A stretch of DNA of 64,000 bases from Caecitellus pseudoparvulus (GCA_965644315.1 CBFFRQ010000069.1:62001-126000); one strand, 5' to 3'; shown: positions 32,470-44,679, counted from the first letter of the stretch. Translations and numbers: made by a program. Notes: generated from the sequence alone by a model not told the origin.

Positions 32470-35400
32470 ATGCAGCCAGCGGTGCGCGTCGGAGACTCCA
32501 CCATTGCGTTGCTGCAGCGCGCAAGGTGCGGCGCAGTTGTCGTGGCTTGAGCGGGCTTGTGCGCCCTGCCCATTGCACGCCCTGCTCCACCCCCTCCCCT
32601 GACGCAGTGCACGCTTCTTTGATCTGTTCAAGCTTGCCCTCGGTGCATTGCTGGTGTCCTTCCCAGTCCTCGTCTGGTACAACGCGCTGTTCGTGGCGTA
32701 CTGGCGTGAAGTGGGTGCGTTTCTGCCCCCGTCGCAGCGATGCCAGCGGCCAGCTTCTGCCAGCGCCTCTCAACAGTTGCCGAACAAGCTGGGCAAGCTG
32801 CGGTCGCGAAGGGCGTTCCCAACCATGACTGCTTGATGCCTTCTGAGCCCCCCGCCCACGTGCTGCCTCCGCCAGCGGCCTCGCACCAGCCGCCCCTGCG
32901 CCTGGCACAGATGGACTGGCGCTGGCCAACGTCTCTGCCAATGGCACCACCAGCGTGCCCATGTCCCTCACCACTGTGCGGCAGTGGTACCTGAACGTGA
33001 GTGCCCACCAGCACTGCACACCACCCCCGCCACCTCCCCACCCCACCGCCGCCCTCACACGCGCAGCCCATCAGCCTGCATGTGGGCTGCCTCACCCTCT
33101 TCATGTTCTGCTTTGGCTACCTCTGCTTCCTCCTCGTGCCCCTCCTGCTAGCTGTGCGCTGTCGCCTGCTGCGCTTCAGGGCCTGTGGCCTGGCCAGTCT
33201 CCTGCTGCCGGCCAGTGCGCTGGTGGGGTGGGTCACCATGGTTGGGTGGGGGACGGCGGTCACCCGCTTTGGCTCCCTCAGCCAGCAGCAGGCCTTCCTG
33301 CAAGGCACCGTCTTCGTGAAGCCCTTCCTCTTCCTGGCGTCAGGAGCGCCCCTGCTGTGGTGGGCGCTGAAGGTGCTGGGCCGCGAGCTGCCTGACGGCT
33401 TCCACCGCCCTGGGCAGGTCGCCCTCACTGTGCTGTTCACCACCATCTTGGCAGCTGCGGCAGGGCCTGCCTTCCTCCTGAGCATCTTCGTCAAGGCTCC
33501 TGCCTGGCAACGCCTGCTGCTGCGCTGCTTCGCCTTCCCACTGCTGGTGGGGGTGGGGCAGGCTGCTCTGCGAGCGTCGCTGTGGTGGGGCGGCGGGCTG
33601 GCCTTGCCGCCTTCACTGGCAGTGCAGTTCACTCTGCCGCTGCGCCTGGCCGCGGCCATGCTGGGGTGCCTCGTCATGGTGAACCTGCCGACGCTGGAGG
33701 AGACGCTGTGCATGGTGCTGGGCGTGGCCGCTGTGTCGGCGGGCTGTCGCTGGACGCTGGCAACCAGACACCACGCAGAGCACAGGCTGTGGCAGGCGCT
33801 GTGTCCTCGCAAACCCCCGTCAGCGGAGCAGGAGGGGGCGCACCAAGGCATCCCTGCCGCTCCCCCACTGCCTGCCGCCCAAGCTGCCCGCCGCTGGCAC
33901 ACCCACTTCATGTACAGCGCGATGGGGGGCGACGCCGCCTGTGATGCTGCTGGGTCACTCATGGCTGTGGCGCTGGTGGCGTTGAACTCCATGCCGCCCG
34001 TGCCTGGCAGCCAGCCGCTGGAGCCTGGGCAGGTCTTTGCGCGCCTGGCTCTCCTGCTGGTGGGGCAGGTGTTGGTGCAGTACATGCCGCTGGCGCTGGT
34101 GCTGGTGGGGCGGGGGTGTGTTGGCGCGGGGCAGAGCCCACCCCCCACACCCTTCGCGGAGGTCTGCTTGCCCGCACAGGGCAAACACCACCCTGCGACC
34201 CCACGCACGTGGGGCGGTGTGGCAGGGGGTGCCTCCAAATCACTTGCCCAGCACTTGCCTGCGCTGAGCCTGGACGACGCAAAGGACTTGCCCCCCGCCT
34301 TCCCCCCCCCTTCACACCCCTCCCCCCTGGCTGAGATGAAGCTGGGTGATGTTCCCTCCCTCGGGCGGGAAGCTAGTATTGTGCCGGGGCACCCCCCCTC
34401 CTCCTCGGGCCGACGGGGGCTCTTCGCTTCCGGCCGCAGCGCCGCAAGCGAAGGCAGCGACGGCAGCGAGGGCGCCGCCTGGGCAGCAGAAACGCACGTG
34501 TGGTTCAGCCAGCCGACTGTGGGCCGCATCGCGCTGGGGGATGAGGGGGAGAGCAGTGCGGCGGAGGGGTGCGTGAGCGACGCCAGCTGTGCGCGCCTGC
34601 AGCCGGTGTCGCTGGCGACAGGGTCGCAAGTGGGCGGGTCGCACAGCGACGTGGCGCACCCAGTGAACTCGTCGACACGGTCCCTGTTCACCATCCAAGA
34701 GTCGGAAGTGGAGTCATCCCAGGAGTCGGTGCGATCTTGGGTGGGCCCAGGCTCCGGGGTGGTGGGCCCGCCCGCCACCGCAAGGCACCTCCCCCCCCGA
34801 CCCCTCGCCCGCACGGCAGTCAGACAGCCTCCCCCCGACAGCGCACACCCCCTCATGGTGGTGGAGGTGCACCGCGACCTGTCCCTGCGCCGCACAGCAG
34901 CCCCCCTCCCCATCACCCTGCCGCTGTCCGGCCGAGGGGGGGGGCAGGAAGAGGGGGACCCCCCCCCCTCCGCCCTTGACGCCAGCCCCCTGGCCAAGAG
35001 CCACCGCGCCCCCTCCAGCCGTTCCCCCTCCCACAACCCCAAGTGTGGGAGCAGTGCACACAGCCGCGTGTACAGTGCACGCAGCGCCCGAGGGTCGTCC
35101 CACACACCCCCCGTGACCCTGGCCCACGAGGGGGGGTCGGACACGGTTGACCCCCCTCCACCCCTCATGCACCCCCCCCTCATGGACTCCATCACCATCG
35201 CATGCACGGGTCCCCCCTGCTGCCAGCGCCCTGGGCCAGACGCCGACCACGCCTGCCACGCCTGCGCCTGTGGGGTGCTGTGCCAGCGCTCCATGGCGCT
35301 CACGTGGGGGTGGTGTGCCACGCCAGGTGACGTGGAGGAGGCTGCCCCGGTGCCGTGCCTGGAGGCGCACTATGCCCCCCTCGTGCAGCAGGGCTGGGGC

Positions 35401-35823
35401 GCTGCCTGGGACGAGATGTGTGTGGCCGACACGCCCTCCCCACCGCCTTCCCCGACGGGCTCCTGTGAGAACCCTCAGGCATCGTCCCAGGGGAGCTACG
35501 GTGGAGGTGGGGGTGGAGGGGACATCGTGGACGACTCATGCGCTGTTGGACGGCAGCCTAGTCACGCGTGCCAGGGCGCGTCTGGCTGGGCTGCCATGCC
35601 CCGCCTCCTGCGCCTGGAGGTGGCTCTGGCCCGCGTGGACCTGGCCTGGGAGGGCCGGCCAGCTGGCTTCGCGCTCGCCTTCATCCTCACGGCCCTGGCG
35701 CTGCAGCTGGTGTTCACGTACTACGCCATGCGCCCGACAGTGCGCTGCCCCTTTTTCTTCCAGCAGCCAGCAGCGGGGCTGGAAGGCCGCGTCTTCTTCG
35801 ACCTCTGCGTCGCGCAGGGCTGA
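32470..35823 (+). CDS. Polytopic membrane protein, family A/B/C, member B
   Basis: Function unknown. Four exons fit in phase: 32470-32525, 32608-32714, 32911-32996 and 33067-35823 (introns of 82, 196 and 70 bp), giving 1001 residues. The start is MQPAVRVGDSTIALLQRA. A first membrane span follows (FKLALGALLVSFPVLVWYN), then a short loop with sequons (N-V-S and N-G-T) and about nine more hydrophobic segments. A loop of about 400 residues, rich in Ser, Pro and acidic stretches, leads to the Cys cluster (CCQRPG...CHACACGVLCQRSMALTWGWC). The last span is FALAFILTALALQLVFTY and the tail is C-P-F-F...F-F-D-L-C-V-A-Q-G. The exon 2 end (phase 1) and exon 3 end (phase 0) match genes C and A in position and phase, showing common descent. 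No transporter or receptor family was recognised. Confidence 0.8.
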
Positions 35824-36015
35824 CGTCAGCGCCACACCCTTGCCGACAGCCATGCCTTGTGAAATGTACAACCCGATATCCCGATAAGTACCTGCGCCTG
35901 GCGGTGGCAGGCCTCCAGCAATGGGGAAATGCCAACTTCATGCTGCCCGCCAGCACCTTCGCCAGAGCCTGCACGTGGGCCAAGGCTGTGCCGGCGGGGT
36001 GGCTGCGAGGCAGCG

Positions 36016-36024
36016 ATTTCCGCA
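36016..36024 (+). promoter_or_regulatory. Recurring 9-mer ATTTCCGCA before THYN1
   Basis: Exact copy 14 bases before the ATG at 36039. It lies downstream of another in-frame Met at 35940, which argues that the shorter start at 36039 is the real one. Confidence 0.4.
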
Positions 36025-36038
36025 GCGAGCGCTGTGCC

Positions 36039-36662
36039 ATGGCGTCTGCAGCGGGCGAAGCACGGGAGTTCAGTAAGTGGCTGGTCAAAGCTGAGCCAGA
36101 GCCCCGCATGGTCAAGGGCGTGGACGTCAGCTACAGCCTGGACGCCATGGAGGCAGATGGCGTGGCTGACTGGGACGGCGTGCGGAACTACGCAGCTCGC
36201 AACATCATGCGAGACAGCATGAAGGAAGGCGACGAGGTGTTCTACTACCACAGCAACTGCAAGGTGCCTGGCATTGTTGGCATCGTCAAGGTGCACCGGG
36301 AGGGCTACCCAGACGAGTGTGCGTGGGACCCCGCCGACCCGCACTACGACGCAAAGAGCGACCCCGCCAACCCCCGCTGGTTCAAGGTGGACTTGCAGTT
36401 CGTCAGGCGCCTGAGGCGCATCATCCCCTTGCACGAGCTGAAGGCGGACCCCGCCCTGGCCGACATGGCCCTCATCTCTCGCGGCCGGCTGTCCGTGCAG
36501 CCGGTGCGCGAGGAGGAATGGCAGCACATTCTCAGCCTGGAGAGCCGGGAGGCCCCCCCGCCACCCCCCCCCTCCAAGCGCAAGGCGGGGGGCAGCAAGC
36601 GGGGCCGGTCTGACAAGGCCAAGGAGCCCGCCCCACGTCGCCCCAAGCGTGGCAAGGCATAG
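36039..36662 (+). CDS. THYN1: EVE-domain protein, thymocyte nuclear protein 1 type
   Basis: A 207-residue protein whose residues 10 to about 165 form an EVE domain, a PUA-like fold thought to bind modified nucleobases (5-methylcytosine derivatives in related proteins). Visible signatures are FSKWLVKAEPEP, then YSLDAMEADG, WDGVRNYAARNIMRDSMKEGDEVFYYHS, CKVPGIVGIVKV and PRWFKVDLQFVRRL. The last 40 residues are Pro, Lys and Arg-rich with KRKAGGSKRGR, a likely nuclear signal. The reading frame is open upstream to another Met at 35940, which would add a basic leader, but the promoter-like motif between the two starts favours the one given. No intron. Confidence 0.92.
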   Translation: MASAAGEAREFSKWLVKAEPEPRMVKGVDVSYSLDAMEADGVADWDGVRNYAARNIMRDSMKEGDEVFYYHSNCKVPGIVGIVKVHREGYPDECAWDPADPHYDAKSDPANPRWFKVDLQFVRRLRRIIPLHELKADPALADMALISRGRLSVQPVREEEWQHILSLESREAPPPPPPSKRKAGGSKRGRSDKAKEPAPRRPKRGKA

Positions 36663-36970
36663 TGGCGGGTGGTTGCGCCGCGTGCCCGGCACTTCGCAAC
36701 GGCGGCAGAGCGGCAATTCCAGCCAGCCACACCCTGAATACAATCTGCATGCATCCGTCTGGCGCCTTCTCCACCCAGCTTTGCAGTGCTGGTCGCCCTG
36801 TCCCCCTGCGCGGCGCTGTGCCTTGCGCAGCCCACACGTGACCCTCCCACGCAGCGGCAGTGGCCCGCCAAGCCCCATACACGGCACACTGGCACCCGGC
36901 TCCGCCGACACCAGCGCGTGTACTACTCTGAGTGACTTTGGCTGTGTGACACCCCAGACGAGTGCCCAGC
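36663..36970. other. Intergenic region between THYN1 and the CFAP57-like gene
   Basis: 308 bp with no supported ORF. It presumably holds the promoter of the large downstream gene. Confidence 0.4.
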
Positions 36971-39900
36971 ATGGCCACGCTCAGCATGCAGTGCATGTGA
37001 GTGGTCGCTGTGCGACACGCTGCCGCTGGCGACGCCAGCAACACCCTGCCCCCTGCCCCGCAGGCACGTCTTTGGAGGCGACGGCCTGGACAGCTCCCTC
37101 GGCCAGGCCAATGAGAGCCTGCCTGATCACATGACAGGCAATGACGCCTCCCGTCAAGCTGCCAAACACGGCCCAAGCCTGTACCCACCCGCCGTGCCGC
37201 AGTGGTTTGCGGCCGACACACCCGTGCCACAGGTGCTGGGCAGCGGCGAAGCCGGGGCGCCCCTGCGTCAGCCCGCAGTGTTCGTCACCAGTGCCCGTCG
37301 TGGCGGTGTGGAGAAGCGCCCCGGTGCCTGGCACGTGGCGGTGGGGGGGCGCGGCCCCCACCCGCTCCTGCACAACGCCCTGCACGGCCGCACAGCCCCC
37401 CTGCTGCCCAAGGCAGGGGGGAGCGGCGGCACACAGGGCCCCCAAGCCCACTCCAACATGCCCCAGCACGTGACAGCCATGGCTGTGGCCCCCACACACA
37501 GGGTGCTGGCCACTGCCGTGGTGGCAGATGGGGCGCCGCTGTCCAGCCAAGCCCGGGGGGGGGGCGCGGAGGGCAGTCCCGCTGCCGTGCCCTCCCCCAC
37601 GCTCCTCGTCACGCATGTATCCAGCGGCGCCTGCACACGCATCTTGGTGGACTTGCCGGGGGGGGTGTCTCAGCGTATTACGCTCCTGGCCTTCTCGGGA
37701 GACGGGTCCCTCCTGGCAGGGTACGCACCCCCCCCTCCCGCACACACCGCGGCACCGACGCCCTCCGCCGGCACCAGGGGCCAGCAATCCCCCACACACA
37801 CTGGCACCGAGTCTGCCTCTGCCGTATCCCACGCCGGCCCCAAGCAGGATGTGGCCCCCCCCTCCGCCGGGACAGGAGACGCTGCACCTGGCTGGCTGGG
37901 CGTGTGGCGGTGGAGCACGGGGGCTCTCCTGGCAGCTGCACCCGTCGCACGCGCCTTGCGCCAGCTGTCCTTTCGCCCAGACCCCCTGCCCGGCAGTGTG
38001 CGGGGAGCAGGTGCGGCTCGAGCAGCCCAGGCGGGCTGTGTGCTGCTGGGGTGTGGGCAGGGCTTCCTGCGCCTGTGGCACCTGAGCGGCGAGGGTGGGG
38101 GGACGCTGCAGGAACACCCCATGCTGGCCAAGCGGCCGCGAGAACGGGAGCTGTTTGTGGACCACGCGTGGCTGACCCCCCCTCCCGGCTCAGCCAAGGG
38201 GGGCTCCAAGTCCACCGACCTGGGCATGGCCCCCCCCACACCCTCCTCCGCCCCAGGCACCGCCTTCCTCCCAGGCTCGCGCTGCGCCGTCGCCCTGGAG
38301 CGGGGTGTCGTGTACATCCTCACCGCCTCCACTTCCAAGCGCGCGGCGGCAGGCACGACACAGGGCTCACGTGGCTTCGGCACGAGTCTGGGCGGCCAGG
38401 GGTCAGCGGGCGGCGGGAGTGGCGGCGTGGCAGCACTGCAATCAGCTGCAGCCGCCCCCGGCCCCTCCTCACTGGGCGGCAGTGACACAGTTGACGGACT
38501 GCATCTGGCCACAGTGGCGGCCCACGGCCTGCCGCTGGAGTATGAGGTGTGGCAGGAGCTGTACTGCCCCATCCCGCCCCCCATGCGTGGCCTGCCGGGG
38601 TACACCTGGTCCCACGTGACAGCCCCCCTGAAGGCCATCGCCTCAGGCACCCTCTCCGCTCGCCTCGCTGCAGCAGACAGTGTGCTGCAGGGGCTGGCTG
38701 CGGGTGGGCGCGCCGCCTCCGCCGCTGCCTCGGCGGCTGTGCTGGTGGACACGGCAGGGAATGGCGCGACGATGGGGGGTGGCGGCTGGGGCAAGCCGGC
38801 GGCCCCTCGCCGCTTTGAGAAGTCCTCCGATGCCCTGGCCGCTGCTGCCGCCTCCACGGCCCGGGATGTGCTGCCAAGCCTGGCGTGTGTGACAGCCACC
38901 CAGTGGGGCTTTGTCGTGGGGGGCGAGGGCGGCTACACCGCATCCTTCGTCATGCCGCACCTGCTCACCACGGCCACGACAGCAGGCCACAGCATGGACA
39001 TCCCTGTCGTGGCCGCGGCGGAGGCGGCAGCTGCGCGCCTGCGGGCTGCAGACAAGGCGGCTGCCGCGGACAGTGGCATGCACGGGCTGGATGTGGGGGG
39101 TGCGGGGGGGGACGGCTTCCTCCCACGACCCCGTGTCCTGTACAGCTTCGGCACGGCTGTGCGGGCTGGCTTGGGGTCGGGGTATGGCGACGGCAGCTTC
39201 CTGGTGGGGGACGTCAGCGGTGGTGGACAGGGCGGCGGCGGCGGCGGCGACAGCGGTGGCGTGGCGGCGGTGTTGGCGGAAGAGGCGGCTCCGGACGTGC
39301 ACGGCCGTATTACGCAGCCCGACACTCGCATCACCTCCGCATCAACATGGCTCACACAGCACAGCCAAGACGCCTCCGCCCTGCCCAGCGCCCCGAAGGA
39401 CTCCTCCAGCGCAGCCCTTCCCACAGTGGGAGAGGCACCCCTCCTGGGCGGCTGCGGCGTCGGACACGGCCGCTGGGCGCCCCTCGTCGGCCATGGCACA
39501 CGGCACCACCTGCACCGGACACGCGTGGGCAAGTGGTGCCCCGCTGAAGGCACCAGCGCCTTCAGCCCCCAAGCTGACTTCATCACCTCCGTCGCGGCAC
39601 CCCCCCCCGCCTTCCTCGCCGCAGTGCGACACATGTGGGCTGAGCACATGTCCAGCCTCAGCACTGCCAGTGGAGGGGGCCAAGGGGACATCTCCAATGC
39701 GGGCGCTGCCCTGGGCGCCTTGGAGTTCGTGCCGGTGTCCGTGGCAGGGGTCGGGGATGAGGAGGTGGACACGGTGTTTGTGGGCGGCGGCGGGGCAGGG
39801 GGCGTGGCTGGCGCCATCCGGGACTCCAGCTGGGTCGCACCTCTCTGCCGCGCAGTGTGGGCGGGAGGAGCACCCCGCCCCGGCGACGCACTGGTCGTCA

Positions 39901-42900
39901 CCACCTCCCCCGCCGGCGGCACGCGCGTCGTGCCGCTGGCGCTGAACCGCCAAACCAGCTCTCGTCTACAGCACCAGCACGCCCGGGACGCGTCCGTTCC
40001 CCTGTCTCTTCGAGGCCAGCACGGTGGCATCATCACAGACGTGTCCATGGCCACCTGGCGGTCGGCGGCTGCGACGCTGTGCCCCGCCGAGCGCACCGTG
40101 CGCCTGTGGAACCTCAAGACCTGGGCCTGCGATGCAGTGCACGTGACGGTGGACGAGCCCGTCTGCATGTCCCTGCACCCGTCTGGGCACCTCCTGGCGC
40201 TGGGCTTCCACAGCCACTTGAGCATCGTGCATGTGCTGGCACACTCCCTGCGCCCGTGGCGGGACGTGACGGCTGCCAAGCACGTGCGCCGGGTTGCCTT
40301 TTCTCATGCCGGCGCCTACCTGGCGGCGGCGTGCCAGAACGCCATTGCGGTATTCGACACGCTCACCATGGTGCCGCTGTGGCGCCTGGCAGGCCAGCCT
40401 GCGCCTGTGCTCAGCCTGGCCTGGAGTCGCTCCGACACGGCCCTGGCGGCGGGGGCGGCAGATGGCACAGTCATGACGTGGCACCTGCCGCCATGGGGCG
40501 AAGCGGCCCAGCCCCCCTCCACCCTCACGGGGGGGAGTGGGCTGGAGGCCGCCTCAGGCCGCTCCACCTCCTCCTCCGGCTTGGGCCTCCCGCACACCGA
40601 GGACGAACACTCCCTGCGAAGCCGCTCCTCGTCCCTCTCTCACCGCCTGACGCGCCCTGCCGTCCACACCGGTCGGGGCAGGCGTGGCAGTGTCGACAGC
40701 AGCGCGCACACCGTGTCCGCAGTGCAGGCGGGCGGCGGCGCCGTGCGCAGTCTGGGCGCCGGCCCCCATTCCGCCCTGTCCTTCCCCCGAGGCCTCATCG
40801 CTGCCCGCAGTGCCATGGGCATCGACCCCGCCGCGCTGGGCAATGTCTGGGGCTTTGCGCAGCTGGCCTCCCTCGCCGCGTCTGCTGGACTGCCTTTCCG
40901 CCCCGTGTCAGTGAAGCGCGTGGAAGCCACCAGTGTCTCCATGCGCACAGGCCACATCAGTGCCGTGGCGCTGAATCACGACGGCACCATTGTCGCGGCG
41001 GCAGCCCACTCCCGCAGGGTGGTCCTCGCGGCGCTAGCAGGGGGTGACGGTGAGGACGGCAAGGCCACCACTGCCTCAGGCGCAAGCGGCACGTCGGCGG
41101 CGGCAGCGGCGCAGAAGCGCATCTCCGGCACCACCCGCCTCATCAACTACTCCAGCGTCCTGGCTGTGGCCGGGCACAGTTTCTCAGCTCGCATGCGCCT
41201 CCTGGCCAGCAGCCACACGCACCCCGACCACGGCCCACGGAGCACACACGCAGAGCAGACGAGGCCAGGCAGCCAGGCTGGCAGCAGCGCCGTGTCGGGG
41301 ACTGGCTCCGCCTCCAGGCATGCTGGCGTGAGTGCGGCCAGCCTGGACCTGGAGTCAGCCCAAGTGCGGGGAGTCGTCATCACCTGCATGGTCCTCAACA
41401 CCACCAACACTGTTCTGTATGCGGGGCTCTCGTCAGGTCACGTCAGAGCGTACGCTTGGCCGCTGCAGGTGGACTTAACAGACACTTGGCAACGCCCCTC
41501 TGCCGCAGCAGCAGCGGGGGGGGGCGACCAACGGCCCTCCCCCAGCCCCACAGGGGACGAGCACGGCCCTTCCCTTCTGAACATTGGCGGGGCGCTGGTG
41601 CCTGCCGCGGCCGCAGGCGCCTTGGTAGACGCAGACCTGCTGGCTGGCAGCTATGGGACGGCCCCTTTCCAGGACTTGCACGTGGCGAACTGCCCCATCA
41701 CCAGCCTGTGTCTGGGGCAGCACGACAGCACGCTGGTGGCAGGCACAGCCAAGGGCGCCTTGGTGGTCGTCGGCATCCCAATGCCGACCCCTGACGCCAT
41801 TAAGGCTGCGGCGCAGTTTGTCGGCCTGGCGCCAGCACCAGCCGGCGGGAAACCAGCCATCTCGGGCAATGCCGTCACAGCCAGCATGCTGGCAGGCGTG
41901 CGCCGCCTGGCCTCCACCGCCCGCCTGGCCTCTGACGCCCAGGCGGCCACGCCGACGTACTTGCTGTCCCTGCTCCGTGCTGCGGCCCTGAATGGCCCCT
42001 GTGTCTGGCCGTCACCCGCCTGCGACCCGCTGGTGGACACATCCCCCTTTGCCCTCGTGCACCGCACCGCCATCTCCTCAGCCTACCGCACCCTGGCCAG
42101 TGCGCAGTCTGAGCAAGACGAATTGCGGGCGCGTCTGGAGGGCGCCCTGCGCACGCGGGAACGGGAGCTTCAGCACCGCATCAAATCCCTGCAAGAGTCC
42201 TCCGACCAGAGGGCGGCCAAGGAACGCAAGCGCCATGACGACCTCCTCGTCACGCACGAACGGTACGTGCGAGCGCAGGTGCGAGCGCAGGAGGAGGTGC
42301 ACGCTGCAGCCGCTGCCATGGTGCAAGCCAGCGAGAACCAGTACGAAGAGAAGCTGGCTCTGGAACGGGAGCGCTTTGATCGCCTGTCAGGTGCTGCCCT
42401 CGCTGCCGCCTCGAAGCACGAGGAAGAAGTGGCCGCCTACGCTGCAGCGGCAGAGGCGGAGCAGGACGAACTGCGCAAGCAGCTGGGCGCTGTCAAGGAA
42501 CACCATCAAAGCGCGTCTCGTGCGTGGCAGTCGGAGAAACAATCCCTCGTGCAGCGCTTTGAGGAGCTGCTGCGCAGCACATCCGAAGACCATGACCTGC
42601 AACTGGACAAGCTGCAGGCGCAGTACACGGCCGAGAGCAAGGACACTGCCGTCGCTCTGACCGAGCGCACCAAGGAAGTCATCGCGCTGAAGCGGTATGT
42701 GAGGGACTTCCGCAAAGCTGCCCAAGCCGCGCAGACCATGCTGCAGAACAAGGAGGACGCGCTGAGCACCCTTGAAGCCAAAGTGGAGCAGCTCCGTCGT
42801 GGGCTGAGTGTGAAAGATGCGAAGATCGCCAGCCTCCGGGCAGAGCTTGGGAGCAAGGAAAGCACTCTCACGACGCTGAAAGGAGACGTGCGTGTGCTGT

Positions 42901-44594
42901 CAGGGTTCAAATACGTCCTGGAAAGCCAAGTGCAGAGCTTGGCCGAGGCGGAGGCGCCCCTGCGGCACACCGTCAGTTCACTGCGGGGCACGCTGACGTC
43001 CGTGCAGGAGGAGCTGCGGGACCACCACGCGCACAAGCTGGACACAGCCTTCCAGCGCAGCACAGAGAAGTCGCGGCTGGCAACTCTCGAGGCAGAGCTT
43101 GCCCGGACCAAGGCATCCTTGAGCCACGCTAAGGTGGAGAAGCAGAGCATCTTGCGCGACATTCAAGTGGCCGTGGAAGCCGGCTCCACCATGGGCGCCA
43201 GCGACCACGTCAAAGGGGGGCTGGACAAGTCCCTGGCTGTGGCCCTCGTGCACCTGCATGACAAGCACGTCATCAGACACGGCAAAGGCAAGGACATCTT
43301 GGCAGCCATCCGGGACAGCGGCAAGTCTGCACAGACAGTCGTGGACTCCCTCAAGGAATGGTCCGAGGAGTCGGGCCTCGGGCGGAAGGCTGCCCCGCAG
43401 CCTCACACCACCCAGGGCACAGTAAGGAAAGCCAAGTCCGCCGCCAGCCTTGCGCCTGTGCGTGGCATCGCCAGCTCTGCCCTCATGCCGAGCACAACTG
43501 CTGCTGCAGCAAGGGGCGGGGGCAAGGCCAGCACCGCTGCGGTGCTGGCAACTTCCCTCAGCACGGGCACCCTGGACACGCGCAAGGCTGCCGACGCTAC
43601 GCGGCAGCGGACTCAACAGCCAGACTCGGGGTCGCCTGCTGGCTTCCGAAGTCCGGCCAGCCCCACGCGACCCTCGGAAGCCCAGCTCAAGACTGTGGAG
43701 GAGGTGCTGCGGCAGAGGGACTACCTGCAGCGCGGTTTGTCGGCGACACGGCAGTTTGTCAGCACGAACCTTGCCATGATGCAGCAGCAGAGCACTCGAA
43801 CTCTGGGAGAAAACACATCCCTTATCCAGGAGTGCAACGACCTGCGCCGCCGCGTGCAGGAGCAGAAGCACGAGATCACGCGTCTTGTTGCACTCCTGCA
43901 GCGCAACGGCATCCGGCGCCCAAGGCCGGGATCTGTTGGGGTGGACGAGCTCGTGCCACTGTCCAGAACGCCCGGTGCCGCTGCAAAGGGCGGCCAGGCG
44001 ACGCAAGGATCCCAGGCCCCGGCCTCCGCGCAGCGAAGGCTTTCGTTTGCCGAGGAGGGGCACTCTAGACCAGCACCAAGCTCTGCGGGCACGAGGGACA
44101 AGTCAACCCTACGGCAGAAGCTATCACTGGACTCCGCAGCACTCCATCGACGCTCAAGCTCGTCGGGCTCTGCCAAACACCTTGGCGCTCATCATGTGCC
44201 AGAACCTCTCACATCACCAGCCGCCGCGCATGCTGCTGCCATGGCTGCGCTGGCAGATGGCGGGCAACTGCACAACCCAAACAGCAAGTATCGCCTCAGC
44301 CGTGATCGGAGTGCGACAGCCGAAGGGGGGCAAAGTCCGGAAACAGCCAGATCTCGCAGCGTGACAGGGCTTTCGAGGCCAGACCTCTCAAATCCGGGTG
44401 CCAGCCTGCCACCAGCTCGACTTCCAGGCGTCAGGGTCGATACACTGGGCAGCTCCCACCCCCTTGCCGCTGCCCACGATGCAGCACACGAGGTGCTCTT
44501 CGATGCTGGGGCGCTATCCCACTTGCCTGTGTCTCCAGCGAACCGACGAGGCAGCGGCAAGGAACGGCCCAGGTTCGGGGTCGACAGTCAGTGA
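36971..44594 (+). CDS. CFAP57/WDR65-like WD40 and coiled-coil ciliary protein
   Basis: Exons 36971-36996 (26 bp) and 37064-44594 (67-bp intron) give 2518 residues. The splice creates MQCMHVFGGDG, like the H-V-F-G start of CFAP57/WDR65 inner-arm/axonemal proteins. WD40 propeller blades are scattered over residues about 100-1600. The clearest run is near 1000-1140 (CPAERTVRLWNLKTWACD, SLHPSGHLLALGFHSHL, RRVAFSHAGAYLAAACQ, LAWSRSDTALAAGAADGTVMTWHL). Between blades are long Gly/Ala/Ser inserts. A coiled coil spans about 1680-2050, rich in Glu, Lys and Arg, including SLRAELGSKESTLTTLKGDV and SGFKYVLESQVQSL, which recall the CFAP57 C-terminal coil. The Ser-rich tail (about 2080-2518) has another coil near 2190-2270. 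It is about twice the usual CFAP57 length, mostly through low-complexity inserts. Exact orthology is not certain. Confidence 0.82.
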
Positions 44595-44679
44595 ATTCAC
44601 ATGAGCAGAACGCTGCTGATCGCTCAACTGGCTCCTTTGGGGCGCAGGGAGCTGTCCCAGTCTTTCAGCGTGCCAGCAC

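Noticed and set aside
33117-35321. 734-codon minus-strand ORF
   Set aside because: Antisense to gene B exon 4, with Ser/Pro/Arg/Cys-rich nonsense composition and no hydrophobic or domain pattern.
35940-36038. N-terminal extension of THYN1 from an upstream Met
   Set aside because: It would add a basic leader resembling a presequence, but the recurring 9-mer lies between the two Met codons and 14 bases before the shorter start, so the extension is probably not transcribed. A nuclear signal at the C terminus also fits the short form.
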